The notes: generated from the letters alone by a model not told the origin. Shown: positions 24,618 through 37,132, counted from the first letter of the stretch. The stretch: DNA of 64,000 nucleotides from Dactylellina haptotyla (GCA_031310005.1 CM062386.1:496001-560000); one strand, 5' to 3'. A program made the numbers and translations.

Positions 24618-25099
24618 ATGAATACTGAAAAACTTGTCCGTGTGACAATGCTGTTTAAGAAAAACCCAGATTTGACTGATGCTGAGTTCCACCAGCACTG
24701 GGCCCATACGCACGCACCATTGTGTACGGAATGGATGAAGAAATATGGCATTATCAAGTATACTCAGGTAACTCTTCTTTTGAAAATTATTCTTTTCCAT
24801 TGCAGCATCTAAGCTATTTGCTGCAGAACCACATCGCAGGAGATCTTGTGGATGGTCTTAGGACCGCCGTATCCTGGGCGCAAACAGCCCCTTACAATGG
24901 TATCGCGGACTTTTATGTCAGAGATCTGAAGCACTTTACGGACGCTGTTGCCGACGAATACTACATGCGTGTGTTGGTCCCAGATGGAGCAGTATTCGGA
25001 GATATGGCAACTGGTGTTTTGACGGTGGGAGAGGATTACATGGTTGTGGACAATAACCAGATCATTCAAGACCACGAGCGGGATTATCACATATCATAA
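24618..25099 (+). CDS. EthD-domain (dimeric alpha/beta-barrel) protein
   Basis: Two exons, 24618-24767 and 24806-25099, give 147 aa; the 38-nt intron is unusually short but its ends (CAG/GTAACT and TTGCAG) are good. The N-terminus LVRVTMLFKKNPDLTDAEFHQHW with HAPL is the classic EthD pattern, and the C-terminal half (FGDMATGVLTVGEDYMV) fits the second barrel strand. Fungal members act as cofactor-free oxygenases, decarboxylases or cyclisation helpers in aromatic polyketide pathways; the exact reaction here is unknown. Divergent from acyltransferase 1 with a shared regulatory element. A retained intron would end the protein soon after the first exon, so splicing matters. Confidence 0.87.
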
Positions 25100-26093
25100 C
25101 TAATTCCTTTCAATCTTAACTTTAAAGTAACCCCTTAAGCTTGTGTAGTGTTAAATGAATACTCATACAGTACTTACCCATACGCCATGTAGACATATAT
25201 CTATCCATATATTACTTACAGGTAGAGTGAGGTTTTTTGGTTATATAAATCTAGGCTTAGAAATAAGTTGTCAGTCTTCGTGCTTCGCGGCTGGTTTACG
25301 AGACAACATGATAATGAAAATCAATGAAACTCCAGAGAGATAAGCTCGGCTACTTCTCATGATCAGTACTATCTTGATATCCCTTCTCATCTAGATATTG
25401 ATGGATCTATAGTAGTTCACTTTTGAACCTTCGAGATTCCATAAAATTTGAAAAAAAATTTCTCAGAAAGATTTAGACGCTTATGGCTATAATTGACTCT
25501 ATTTCAGCACCAAACAGAAACGAAACTTCGAGAGCCGTTACATTGACTTTGAGTCTGGTTCATAAGACCAAGTTTGACGTAATTTTCAATGTATTTCGAG
25601 GTGTAATGCTGTGTTGAGGTAGTCTTCAACCGGAATTGTGGTAACTTGTGTTTGACAATTGCAGTTTCCCAGGATGACCGAGGGAAACCAGCCACCTCTA
25701 TTCCCAGTGCGGACCTAGTCGGCGACCCGAAGCGGGGTGAGAATACAGGGTTGAACGAGCAAACACGAGGGCTGCGCTGCTAGCCAGTCTCTTGGACCTA
25801 ATCACCAACCACCCAATAAAGCCCGAAAGGCTAGCTAGTTGGCTAGCACTGGTATTAATATTACTGCAGCTAGCCTTACTTCAGGTCTAACCGGGCGGGT
25901 GGAAATTACCACCAAAATCTTAGCAACACCAAAAGCTTTAAAAGCAGGGTCGTGCACAATCGGTCGATTTAATGGCTTCCTTTTAGAAATAATTTGAAAT
26001 GTTAAGTTAACTTCCCATTATGATAACGTGGGCTTCTAAAATACGATGAACCATAACCTTCAGATCCAACTTCGCTATGTCTAATTAGCTTAC

Positions 26094-26121
26094 TATGACG
26101 GCATCTGGCTTGCGAGACAAG
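26094..26121 (+). repeat. dispersed repeat, copy 3 (partial)
   Basis: Shares ACGGCATCTGGC and TTGCGAGACAA with copies at 4383 and 22339, with one base deleted and a diverged left end. Confidence 0.5.
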
Positions 26122-26520
26122 CTTACTAGGCTAATAGAATAAGCTTATAAGACGTAAGAATTTGCCCAAGAAGAACAATTCGGCGAATTAGCAGTTGCAC
26201 TTTACTATTGACGAATAATTGGCTTGAAGCTAGCATATTTGCGGCGAAACTTATAGTTGCATTTTAGGTCGGGTCTTAAGCCTCCAGCTTCGGTGGTTTT
26301 GGCTCAATTAGGTAGAGCGCAAGACGGCTGCGCTTTACAAGCTTTCCAACAAACTTTCCTAAATTTTCCTATCCTGCCTGTAGCGGCTGGAGAATAGGGG
26401 TACCACTTGCTCTGCGATGCCGAGCAAGCTTTGAGGACGGCGATTTAGTTTTTGATTTTGATATAAGGGCGGGCATTTGATATCTGAAAATCTGTTCTTT
26501 ATAACGTTTGGAGTACTGGA

Positions 26521-26527
26521 TATAAAA
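26521..26527 (+). promoter_or_regulatory. TATA box of acyltransferase 2
   Basis: TATAAAA about 100 nt upstream of the ATG at 26625, the same spacing as the TATA box of its paralog. Confidence 0.5.
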
Positions 26528-26624
26528 CACACCGCTCGAGCCCGATAATAGAGAAGGTTTCAAGCAGTATCAAAGAAGAACCGCTTTCCTCCCTCGATCT
26601 ATTAGTTATTAAAGATCAAAAACG

Positions 26625-27935
26625 ATGAAACCTGGGCCTTCCTGGAACGAAATAGCTTCGGATCAATGGATGAGAGATTGGGATGTGTTCGAGAAGGCCA
26701 TGAACTGCCGTACTGGTGCAGTATCTGGCTTTGCGCAGTATACAATCGCAGCTGGTGCCATCCTATCCGACGAGACGATATCTATCGAGGATGTCAAAAA
26801 AGCTTGGTTAGCCACTCGATACGCCCATCCCATGTTAGGCTGTCAGCTCACCGATAGCGGATTCTATTACAAAGAGCCTACTGAAGCCGAAGTGCAGAAA
26901 TGGGTCCAAGCGACATTCAAAGTTAACAACTCTGGCAAATCTGGTCGGGAATTGGTCACAATAGTAGCGCCTCCTAAAACCGGCGAGCTGTACTTTATCC
27001 CTGATAGAAACGAACTATTCCTACAGGTTCGTCATGATTTAATAGATGGAGTCGGGTCTATTATTCTCCTAAATAATTTACTCAAAATCCTCCATCACCA
27101 GAAGACAAATCACATTCTAGGAGGAAATTGTGAAGGAGGCCAGTTATCCGAACCTCTTTGCAGTTTTTTGCCGAGAATAGAGCCCTCTGCTATAATTTCT
27201 CAACGGGCAAAAGATATACTACATACTCTTTATTCTACGGAATCTTTAGGTTTAAAAATGGCCTCGGCAGTTTCTAATATGCCCCTAAGTTCGCAGAGAT
27301 TCGAACACAAGTTCACTGAGGCTGAAACAAGTACTATTGTCAAAAGATGTAAAGTCAAAGGACTTACTGTAACTGCAGCTGTTATAGCAGCTGCAGCTAT
27401 AGCAACATTAGAGCATTCAGGGAAGAAATCTGGAAATGTCGATACCTTACTCCCTGTTAGCATGCGAAATACGGTTCCGAGCCCTTACAACAGCCCAGTC
27501 CACGCCTTGACGGTTTACGCAATCTCGCCCCATTCATCTATCCCTCTAGATACTTCTACAAGCTTAGAGTCATTAGGAGCAAAGGTTAAATCCATTTATT
27601 CCTCTTGGAAAGATGACGAAGACAACCTGGCAGCAGTGATACTAGCAACGGAGATTGCTGTGGAACACGCTATGAATGCTAAAATAGCAACTGGGATCAA
27701 ACCTCTATCGGCTTCTGTACTCGTGTCGAGCTTGGGTATAGCGGAACGACATTTAACTGAACCTATAGACGATTTCTGGTTTAATATGACAATAGCTTCC
27801 GAAAAGGTTCAATTGTTTGTATATACAGCGAAGGCACGATTGCGACTTGCTCTTTGCTATAATACGAGGTTTCACGAATTGGAGAGTATTAAGCTTTTCA
27901 CCAACATGTTGCTCAAACATTTGATTACCGACTAG
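26625..27935 (+). CDS. condensation-superfamily acyltransferase (HxxxDG), paralog 2
   Basis: A single exon of 436 aa. The motif VRHDLIDGVGS gives His 137 and Asp 141 as the catalytic pair, and TEPIDDFWFN marks the second conserved motif. It aligns by eye with paralog 1 along its whole length: the N-terminal W-rich segment, LATRYAHPMLG versus LRNAYPVVG, the catalytic motif, a GLTVTAAVIAAAA helix, and the C-terminal YTAKARLR. The N-terminus is about 30 residues shorter than paralog 1. Both active sites look intact, so two different acylations or two acceptor positions are possible. It is the rightmost recognised cluster gene; beyond it lies about 1.9 kb without a gene, then conserved housekeeping genes. 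Confidence 0.88.
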   Translation: MKPGPSWNEIASDQWMRDWDVFEKAMNCRTGAVSGFAQYTIAAGAILSDETISIEDVKKAWLATRYAHPMLGCQLTDSGFYYKEPTEAEVQKWVQATFKVNNSGKSGRELVTIVAPPKTGELYFIPDRNELFLQVRHDLIDGVGSIILLNNLLKILHHQKTNHILGGNCEGGQLSEPLCSFLPRIEPSAIISQRAKDILHTLYSTESLGLKMASAVSNMPLSSQRFEHKFTEAETSTIVKRCKVKGLTVTAAVIAAAAIATLEHSGKKSGNVDTLLPVSMRNTVPSPYNSPVHALTVYAISPHSSIPLDTSTSLESLGAKVKSIYSSWKDDEDNLAAVILATEIAVEHAMNAKIATGIKPLSASVLVSSLGIAERHLTEPIDDFWFNMTIASEKVQLFVYTAKARLRLALCYNTRFHELESIKLFTNMLLKHLITD

Positions 27936-29883
27936 GAGCTGATTCGTTGATTCTTTGTCCTCATTACTTTGATTTTCATATATGTTGTTTAAGGACCTCT
28001 CAGTTGCATTAACCTGACGACGCAATGTAAGATGACCTTAAATATGTTCTAGCAACCATTAACTTATTAAAAGATATAAGCCCAGATATTCTGAAGGTCT
28101 TAGTTTTTTAGACTGCTTCTAAGGCTTCGCAAAGCTTGTTGACTTGATACATTTAAACTCATCTGATTTTCAGTGTTTACCTGAACTTACTCGATCTAGA
28201 CTTTTAAGCTTTTCCATTCGAATAATTTTCCGTTAGTCTAAATTTGGGCACCCAGGCATCCCCCAATTGATGTTTAATAACCCCAACTTGAACAACTGAA
28301 TATATTAAATTTAACCGCTTCAAATCTTGCAGTTGGTATATCTATCTACAAAGCTTTTCGGATTAAGGCGAAACTTGAGATCTTGTTTTTGTTTCGCTAT
28401 TTCTTAATCGATCACCACGAGCACTTACAGATTAGGCTAGTCGTACACTTGGGGGGAGGGGGTTCATTTTAATCAAAGACTTGCAACACCCTTTTATTTT
28501 GACATATACACTGACTTACATATTTATTGTACCTAGCGACTTCAGCCGACTGAGCAGCCTGCACGGATTCATTAATATTTCCGAGGGCGTTTCCGACAAC
28601 GGCTGAGGCTCTTCGGAGCACAATTTTGTTCCTGTGGAAACTGCCAATATTTTAGACTGTGATCCCGTTACTGGTGATCATATTGGAAATGGCACTGGTA
28701 GCGGTGTCAGGTACACCTCCTCCCCTATCGTCAATTTAGTAGCTAAATGAGCCCCAAACACACACCTCTGCCTCAAAACAATATAGTCCGTGAGTTTGCG
28801 CTGAATATCTTGTCTAAAGCAGGTGTTCATACAGTATTTCGGTACAGGAAATTCTCTTTGCCACGAAATGCCATTGTGCAAAGACAATATTCTATGCTCT
28901 ATTTAAATTGTTCAATATGTTAAGACATTATAGAAAACCCTCCTAAAACTTTAATCTCAAAATTTATTACAATCTATTTTAGAGTAGGTAAATGGGTTAT
29001 GCCAAGGCTAAAATATATACATGAGCAAGTTCATATAGACACTCTAGGATTGACGGGGAATCTCGTACCTATCGCAAAACTCTCACTCAAGGTGTAGTTA
29101 TGACCCGACATAAATTGACTTGACTCAAAGAGAAAAGCTCCTCAACACATCCTTCTAGGAATGAATCGGCGAAGTGGTTTTTATCCTGCGTATAAATGAC
29201 TCATCGTTCTATGGTAAACAGAAATTGCATAGTCCTATCAACTCTGAATCCACATGTTCAAATCAGTTTCTCTCTCGTTAATCGGGCTCGGCTCTAGAGT
29301 CCCCAATGTTTTTTTGAAACTTTGTTGAGACGTGATCACTTTCTAATTGAATAGTAATCTCAGTCTTGTACCTAGACAAAGAGAAATCTTTCGCTATCTG
29401 CAAGGTTTCTCTCATGTTTCTGAGAAGTATACCAAATCGCATAAATTGAAAATGTTCCTAGACAGGTATGCCGTCTATTCATAGCTGCCTTACAGAAAAC
29501 TTAGGCACACATTCTGTACAGTAATGCCACTTGAAATCAGTTACCAAATCGCGGAGGGGTATAAATCTCCAATCGCATACGCGAACCTAGGGAGATCAAA
29601 ACTGCGCAATTTGAAGCTTCGAAGGTGAATCGTTTGTTGTGAACGCCTAACAAACGCCTAACAAAACGCAACAGACGAAAACGTGTTGGTGCACAGAGTT
29701 GTTGGTGGTGTGACCCCGGACGCCAACCAACGACGCCATTCGCCTGTCGCATATTCCGGTCCTGCCATCCGCACTGTCTTGACAGAGCATCACTACCCCG
29801 GACCCTACCTCGATATACCTCTATCATGATATCTCTTTAGGCAGCTCTCACCGCATCAGAAGTCTCACGCCTCAACTACGACG
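27936..29883. other. cluster boundary region
   Basis: AT-rich and gene-free up to about 29.5 kb, then clearly richer in GC. On the minus strand at about 28450-28876 there are coding-like bits: MAFRGKENFLYRNT up to a GTATGA donor, then in other frames ITSNGITV and ASAVVGNALGN, separated by stops. These may be a relic; no family is recognised. The Fyv10 promoter is at the right end. Confidence 0.45.
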
Positions 29884-31264
29884 ATGGCGGCAAAATCTGC
29901 CTCGACGCTCAACCCCGAAACTCACCTCCTGCTCGTTTGTCCCACCCGAACATAGCCCTGCGAGATTGCGAACAGGTTCGGCTAACTTGCGACATTCACA
30001 GGACCAACCCCTCCTCCGCCTCCCTCACGAAGTTCTCCGCAAGATCTTCAAGACCTCACAAAAATACGTGGAGCAGGACACCAAGAAGCTTACCGATCTC
30101 GCCAAAGATGCGGTCTCTAAGTCTGATTCCCCGGAAGCCTCGTTGGCCACGATCAATACGATGATAGTTCGAATGCAAGGGCTGAAGCGCAAGATGGAAA
30201 CCCTTCATGAAGACGAGAAAGCCGTGCACTTGCAATCTCGGAAGCGAACCACGCATTTAAATGACCTCTACTCGTTATCATCACTTCTCGAGGATGGCTA
30301 CGGACGATGGAGTAAAGTTCGCCTGGATAGGTTACTGGTAGACTACATGCTGCGGAATGGGTACAGCGAAAGTGCCAAGAAGCTAGCAAAGGAGAAGGAT
30401 ATTGAGGAGTTGGTGGATGTCGACGTATTTCTACAGTGCTGGGCAATTGAAGAGAGTCTGAGGAAGAAGAGTACCGTCGAGTGCCTGGCCTGGTGCCAAG
30501 ATAACAAGAATGCTCTGAAGAAAATAAAGGTACGCGCGATAGCAAATTATGGCCAGTCATCTTAAAGTAGGCCGCTACTGACAATCTCATAGAGCACGCT
30601 AGAGTTCGAACTTCGCCTACAGCAGTATATTGAACTGGTGAGAGCGCGAAAACTTGCCGAAGCTGTCCTCTATGCCAGAAAACACCTCTCGGGTAATTTC
30701 GATAGCCATAAAGATGATTTCCATCGGGCATCTTGCATGCTTGCATTCCCTCCAGAACGCCCGGGTTCATATAAGGTCGGTACCCTTCTCCATAACCTCG
30801 AAAACCTAAGATGGCTGATCAGGAACTTGACACAGGACCTATATGCGGAGTCTCGGTGGGATCACCTCGTGAAAACCTTTGTAGCAACCCACCATAATCT
30901 CTACAATATTCCTCAGGGACCTTTACTCCATGTGGCACTATCCGCTGGGTTATCGGCACTGAAAACACCGAGTTGCCATTCGACGTTACCCTCATCACGG
31001 TCAAACACTGCCAGCAGCGTTACGAGTCTTTGTCCAATCTGTTCTACGGAGCTAAACGATCTTGCGATACACGTGCCATATGGACACCACACTACCAGCT
31101 GGGTGGAGCATGATCTCGTAGTGCTACCGAACGGCAGGGTGTATGGAACGAAGAGGCTGGAAGATCTGGCAGGAAAATTAGGCTTGGAAGCAGGCTGGGT
31201 CAAAGATCCGATAACAGGGGAGGAGTGGGATGGCACAGAAGTCCGAAAGATATTCATTTCGTAA
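29884..31264 (+). CDS. fyv10: Fyv10/Gid9-type E3 ligase subunit (LisH-CTLH-CRA-RING)
   Basis: Four exons (29884-29934, 30002-30529, 30593-30775, 30836-31264) give 396 aa. The last intron is 60 nt and open in frame, but removing it restores the family sequence PPERPGSYKDLYAESRW. A predicted coiled N-terminus (about 20-100) is followed by LisH at about 122-153 (VRLDRLLVDYMLRNGYSESA), then CTLH and CRA helices, then a degenerate RING starting SLCPICSTEL. Homologs (yeast Gid9/Fyv10, human MAEA) are catalytic-side subunits of the GID/CTLH ubiquitin ligase, which degrades gluconeogenic enzymes upon glucose return. This is the first conserved housekeeping gene right of the polyketide cluster. Confidence 0.93.
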
Positions 31265-31927
31265 TGGCTCATCCTCGGAACATATTCAAACTCGGATAGG
31301 GCAGATTGGTACGACATATTGTATCTTGGCGTTATGGAATCCCGGAGCAGATGGTATTGTTTGTACGATGATGCCATTTTACAGCTGATGTAGGATAATT
31401 TGGGTCTCTTTTGGTAACGGCACTAAGGAGTTTTATTCTCGCCACTCATAATATAGCGGTTCATTTCTCTTTCAATACATTCCCGGTGCTTTTTTATATC
31501 TTTTTCTGCGTGTGATCAATCGGGATTTTGGTATATGTGACGTTGTGTGTTGTTCGATGCGGTTTCACAGGCGTTTCGGCCGCGCTGCGTTTGACGCGAC
31601 TTTCTAGAGCCGGATTTCCCAGCGCACTCTCAACATCACCGTCCAACCACTCGACATTCTTCTCCTGCTCTTCGCATAACATCGCACCTCGACGAACTCC
31701 TCGCCAGATTTGCAACACCGTATAGCCCGTAAGCTATAGTCCTCGATATATCGCATCCCTCTCGGCCGCCCTCTCTGGATGCACCGACGTTTATAGCACC
31801 GGCAACATAGCTGAGGAGTCCCTCGGTGTGTTCGCCTCAACCTTGAAACACCTATCAACTCCGAAGACAGCGAGTCGACGGCCTTACCACATCGCCAATC
31901 TTGTTCGAGGTCCCAGAAACCTCTAAA
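31265..31927. other. intergenic region, Fyv10 3' and Sac3 5' flanks
   Basis: Tandem genes on the same strand. No additional gene seen; the pyrimidine-rich stretch before 31928 is typical of a fungal promoter or 5' UTR. Confidence 0.5.
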
Positions 31928-34900
31928 ATGGAGGACGGCGACGACGATTGGCCCTCGGGGGGCCACCAACAAGAGGCTTTCGGCTTGCGCAACAATGACT
32001 TCATGAGTCTCGTCCCCACTCGTGCGATTCAGACGATACCTATCGAACAACGTCATGAGATAGAGCTCTCTCGGCCGTCAAAACCCCCGATAAACCCATC
32101 CACTCTTCGACATGAGTTGATTCACCCAAGCGTGTCTGAGGAAGACATGTTCAAGGATGTAAGATAACAAATCACACATTTTTGCACCAGAATTTCACCC
32201 GCACTCTCACCGCTGCGATTACACATTACCCTCGAATCGAAGTCAATCCAGATAGTAGATTGTTAACCCAACGTTTTTTTCTTCCTTCTCCTTAATGGGT
32301 ATCAAAAGGCAGTCCAAGTACGAAAACGACGAGTGGAGGAATACGACCAAGAGAGAGAACGAAAACGATACACCGCGAAAGCCAATCTAAACGGCCCAAA
32401 GGAGCTAGTGGGGATATGCATTCAGATGTGTCCCAAATGGGATCGCCTGCGTCGAGCCAACAATAAATCTGCCATTAGCACATATGAGGTTGACGAGAAT
32501 GGGTACTTTGGGGAATCTCGGGCTGTCAAATCCTGGCATCGGCCTGCTGCTGGTGATGCTGAAGATTTGCCCGAAGATCTCAGGACGGAGGAAATCTTGA
32601 TGAAAACGATGGACTACCTGGTGCACGATATTATCGACAAATGGTCATTCGGGGCCTGTCAGACCTTCATCTGGGATCGGACGAGATCAATACGTCAGGA
32701 CTGTTCGATCCAAGGGCTAAATTCAGATGCTGTTATAGGGTGCTATGAAAGAATAGCAAGATTTCATATCCTCTCACTGCAGCAACTATCCCACAACGAA
32801 AATTTCCAGAGAGGCCAGGAATTAGAACAGCTTTCAAAGACGCTGATCTCCTTAAATGAACTTTACGACGATCGTAGACGCCTGATCAAACAAGGAAAGC
32901 GCCAATACAATCAAGAAACCGACTATGAGGCTGAGTTCCGAGCCTATACTCTAGTCTCGAATCTTTACAGCCCACTGCAGATAGCTAGAGCTATTAAACT
33001 TCCCTCTCGAATTACTGAGGCCCCCATCCTAAAAATCGCCCTTCAGCTCTTCAAATTTGCGCAGCGCGCGAATCACGATGACAAGAACCTTTTTGGAAAT
33101 ACCTCCAGATCAGAAGCGACTCTCAACTGGTCTGCACAATTCTTTGACCTTGTATATGATCCGGCGACGCCATATCTCCTAGCCTGTTTAGCAGCTGTAG
33201 AGTTTATGAACGTCAAAAAGGGTGCAATCAAGACCTTCGAGAGAGGATTCCCACCCCAAAAGACAGCTAGTAGCCTTAATTTGCTCAGGGAATTAGTTGA
33301 CGCTCCTTCGGAACTAGATGTCAAGACAGCAGTTGAACGATATGGGTTAAAAACTAACGAGCATAATGGCGCTCTGTACATGGATACACCGAGGAAGAGC
33401 CAACGTTCAACATGGATTGGTAAGCTTTAAGAATAGCATTTGTATTTATGATATTAGTACTAACAAACCCTACTTTGTCTATAGCGCAACCCCCACCAAT
33501 TTCACCCCCCTTCCAGCTAGCCGTTGAAAGAAAGAGAGGGGAGGCGATCAACGGTCAATTCGTCCCTGCGAGATTTTTCATCGATGAGCCTGGTTGCTAC
33601 CGTCGTGTTGTCAGCCAGCTTTGCGGAGAAGAGGTGGATATCTCTTATCACGATCCCGTTGAGCATAAGCCGACAGACGGACCTGCCCACATTGTCCAAT
33701 TCGCTTCCAGCTGGGAGTCGGTTGGAACAATCGTCCACGATCTTGGCGACAATATAGAAGATGATTCTCCGGGGAATGCATTGTTTGACCTGATACAAAA
33801 TACGCGAAATGGCAATGTCCCTAAAGGACAATTAGAAAATCTAGTAGGATATATGAAGCAACGACAAAAGAAGGGACGAAAGACGTTTCCACCACGTAAG
33901 TGCAATATATCACTAAAGTCACCAGAAACTTAAGCTTATCTTTACCCAGCACAGGCAAGAACCTTCCAACACCGGGCAGAGCAAGCTCCGAGACAACAGA
34001 AGCAGTTTCAATCACAACAGGTACCATCTGCTTTCCGAGGTTTTGGGAAACCAGAAACTCCTGCAAGTACCACCTCTACGCCACCGCTACAACCACAGGG
34101 TCAATTTCAACCACCAGCAGCCTCTTCGGTTTTTCCCTCCGCAGTCCCGACTCGCGAAAACACGCCACTGCTATCTCAAGATGTTCCTTCGGCCCCACAA
34201 GCACCTGGCCCATCTGTTTTTGGCGCTCGGCCCCCACCTGTTTCCGCCTTTGGTGGACCTGTCTCAGCTTTCGGCTCACGACCAGTGCAAGCACCAGCGT
34301 TTGGTGCGAAGACTGCTGGGGCAGCTCCTGCGTTTGGGACGAGGGTTGGAACACCCCCCGTATCAGCATTCGGCCAAAAGTCTGCAGAGAAAACTTCAAC
34401 ATTCGCCTCAGCATTTGGTGAGAAATCTGGCTCTGTTCCGGCATTTCGAACTGACTCTCCAGCCCCTTCTGGAACCCCGCCCGCGGCTCCGGCATTTCCT
34501 TCCACCACAAATGTATTCCCAGCAGCTGTTCCTCCACCGAGCTCTATTTTTACTTCTCAAAAACAAGTTGACCCACCGGCGGCCACGGAGAAAGAACAGC
34601 CAGCGTCCTTGTTTGACGTTAAGCCAGCTACCCCGGTATCTGTATTCGACCAAAAACCTGCAACCACCACCCATACTTCCGAAATCAAACCCAGCCCAGT
34701 ATCTCTATTTAACCAGAAGGTCGCGGCAACTCAACAGCCGCAGGATGTCTTCGTTGGTCAGAATCAACAGCTTCCCCGGTCCTTCCCTCAAACAACTTCA
34801 TCGAATCTCAATCCTGCTGTGCCTTCTTTTGTATCCCAACCCGAACCCAAACCATCAACATCGATCTTCGACCAACCAAATCTTGGAACTCCCCAATCCT

Positions 34901-36606
34901 CTGGAACTTCCATATTCGATGCTCGTCCGCCCACACAACCTAGTACAAGCTTTTTCCCTACCTCTACTTCAGAAATCAAACAATCACCTTCTCAAGGGCA
35001 AGTGAGATCCCTCTTGGATTCGGCACCAGCTCGTGAACCGGTTGTTAGTTTTTTCCCCGAGGCCACACCCGCAATCAAACCACCAGATTCGCTGTTCCCC
35101 TTATCCTCGACCACACCGCAGGTCCCCCCGCCGCCCTCACTCTTCCCGCCTGTTTCGACAACTCCTCATGCTCCTCCACCTCAGTCATCCATTTTCGATA
35201 CCGCCAAGCCCAAGTCGCCGCTTATTGCTGAACAAAATACATCAAAATCACCAGAGTCTCAAAGGTTTGATGAATCGGAGCCCATAGAGGTCGAGAAACC
35301 AGAATCACCGAAACCTCGTTTAGCACCATCTGGTCTTCCACTTGAGGAGGACCTTCCAGATAGCCATGATCTGCCACCTCCCCAAAGCTTCACCTATCGT
35401 GATGTAGTTCAGCCGATTGCGCCAGAGTTCTTCCGCAAGCTCGACACTTCTAGGGACTCAGAACCCTGGTATCCGGGCTTAGAATGCCTGGACAAGTTCA
35501 AATATAACGATATTTTAGAACTCGCAAGGTATCGGCAAAACCTCGAAGCCACAGCATGGCATCCTCTCAAACTAGCGGAGTGCGATCCTGATGGGTTGCC
35601 AGCCCTGCTTGAACAGCCTGCACCCGATACATGGCAACTTCAAATTGTGTGCGCCGATCAAAGCAGGAAGTCTCTCGACTGGTTCATGAACAAATTTGAA
35701 CACCTGGTTGAGAGGGATGGAGAAAATACATACCGCGATATACACGTGGCCAGCACGCATAGGAGGGGTCAGGATGGGTGTATTGGTGGTATTATCTTTG
35801 GATGCACCGCCCCGTCCGGGAAGGATGGCAAGGAGCTCAAGAAAGCATTAAGGCACGATAAAGGAGTATTAAAGCGAACAATCACAAATGCGTTCAGGCT
35901 CGCACCGAAAGGAAAATTGCAAGCTGTGGTGTTGGCATATCGCTCTATAGGGAAGACCAAGGCAGCCCAGACAGAATATCTAAGAAAAAGCCTGGAAGTA
36001 GAAGAATTCGAAGAAGGCGGCAAAATCGTAGTAAATGTCTTACTGTTGGAGGTGCTGGATGATCTGGAGAAATTACACAAGATGATGAAGAAATTTGGGG
36101 TAGGTCTGGTAGAGAAGAGGAAACCAGAGGAATCTAATGGTAATGGAGAACCACTTCTTGCTCTTTCCGTGCTTTCCGCCAAAAACCCAGAAGCGAATGG
36201 GAATGGAACGAAAAAGAGAGAGCTAGACGATCTAGAGGCACAAACCGCAAAGTTATTGCTGGACGCCGATTCAAACGCTATGAAACGGCGGAGATATGTC
36301 GAAGAAAAGAAACCAGTCTATATTTACGGACTACCAGCCTTCGAGACGCCGTTGAAGAAGGCCGAGCCACAGCAGCAGGAGCAGCAGCAGCAGCGACAAC
36401 AGACTCAAAAGCGGAAACCAACAGACGATGTTTCTGACAAGAAGAAGCGCAAAATCAAAGCTGCTACTGACCATGTGTCCAAGGCCTTGAGTTCTGTCTC
36501 TGCCAAATTTGACGCATGGGCCTTGCCGGATGGCGATGATGATCTTATGCTCGGTAAAGTCTTGTTAGAAGAGTTTATGAATGATTTGGGAAAACAAGGG
36601 TTTTGA
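31928..36606 (+). CDS. sac3: Sac3/GANP-domain mRNA export factor
   Basis: Four exons (31928-32158, 32309-33419, 33485-33895, 33950-36606) give 1469 aa. The SAC3/GANP domain begins at VGICIQMCPKWDR (about residue 110) and runs through RTEEILMKTMDYLV and WDRTRSIRQDCSIQ to about 415. A central proline-rich region (about 640-960) holds FG-type repeats (SVFGARP, SAFGGP, PAFGAK, SAFGQK) that suit nuclear-pore contacts. The C-terminal third has a conserved helical domain and a short Q-rich run (36370-36405) next to basic nuclear-localisation-like clusters. In yeast, Sac3 scaffolds TREX-2 and links transcription to mRNA export. The frame of exon 4 requires the CCCAG acceptor at 33949 rather than the nearby ACAG. 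Confidence 0.93.
36370..36405 (+). repeat. CAG-type run encoding a Gln-rich stretch in Sac3
   Basis: Near-tandem CAG and GAG codons give a Q/E-rich run within the Sac3 C-terminal region. This is a length-variable microsatellite inside a coding exon. Confidence 0.7.
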
Positions 36607-37132
36607 ACCCTCAAAGAGTGGGATCACCACTAAGAAACCTGACTGTAATGAGGTTTTTACCTGGAGTTCTGTATTATACTTTTTATGTCTCTTCGATCCT
36701 GTTTAATCATGTCTCTTTAGCGAATTTACATTGCTTGTTCCTTGCAAGTATGAACAAGTTTACGATAGATACCGGATGTATATTAACATCAAGAAATTTA
36801 GCATTTTAGGTGGGACATCTATGTGGGACGCGATATCGATTATAAATCACATACTTACTTTTCAGTTTGACAATGCTAGAAACACCTACGTGATCATAAA
36901 CCTCTGGATTCTCGCTAGTGTTGAGTCTCCGACGATACCTAAAAGTGATATAAATTCAAATTTAAATTCATATGTAGGCTATTCTATGATACATGTCCAA
37001 CCATCACGAGAAAGTTACACTGCGTGGATATCTTAGCAAAATCATACACGCATAATAATAATAAAAAAAAAAAAATTTCCAAAAGCAAAGAAAATTCAAC
37101 ATAAATTCAAAACTGCATTCGTATCGAACGCT
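36607..37132. other. convergent spacer between Sac3 and the ABC transporter
   Basis: AT-rich 3' flanks of two convergent genes, with an A-rich run near 37052-37074. No gene seen. Confidence 0.5.

Larger units (their letters stand above)
25100..26624. other. intergenic region upstream of acyltransferase 2
   Basis: No gene found. It contains dispersed-repeat copy 3 (26094-26121) and, at about 26296-26330, a sequence with a perfect tRNA-like D-arm (GCTC/GAGC) but no T-arm. A GC-richer patch lies at 25.67-25.95 kb with no recognised content. Confidence 0.5.

Noticed and set aside
26290-26345. tRNA gene
   Set aside because: A D-arm-like sequence (GGCTCAATTAGG then GAGC) is present, but there is no T-arm/B box and no acceptor-stem pairing at the proper distance.
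34043-35005. Second long open frame (320 codons) overlapping Sac3
   Set aside because: It is a shadow frame of the proline-rich FG-repeat region, His/Leu/Arg-rich, with no motif; the Sac3 frame has conserved domains on both sides.
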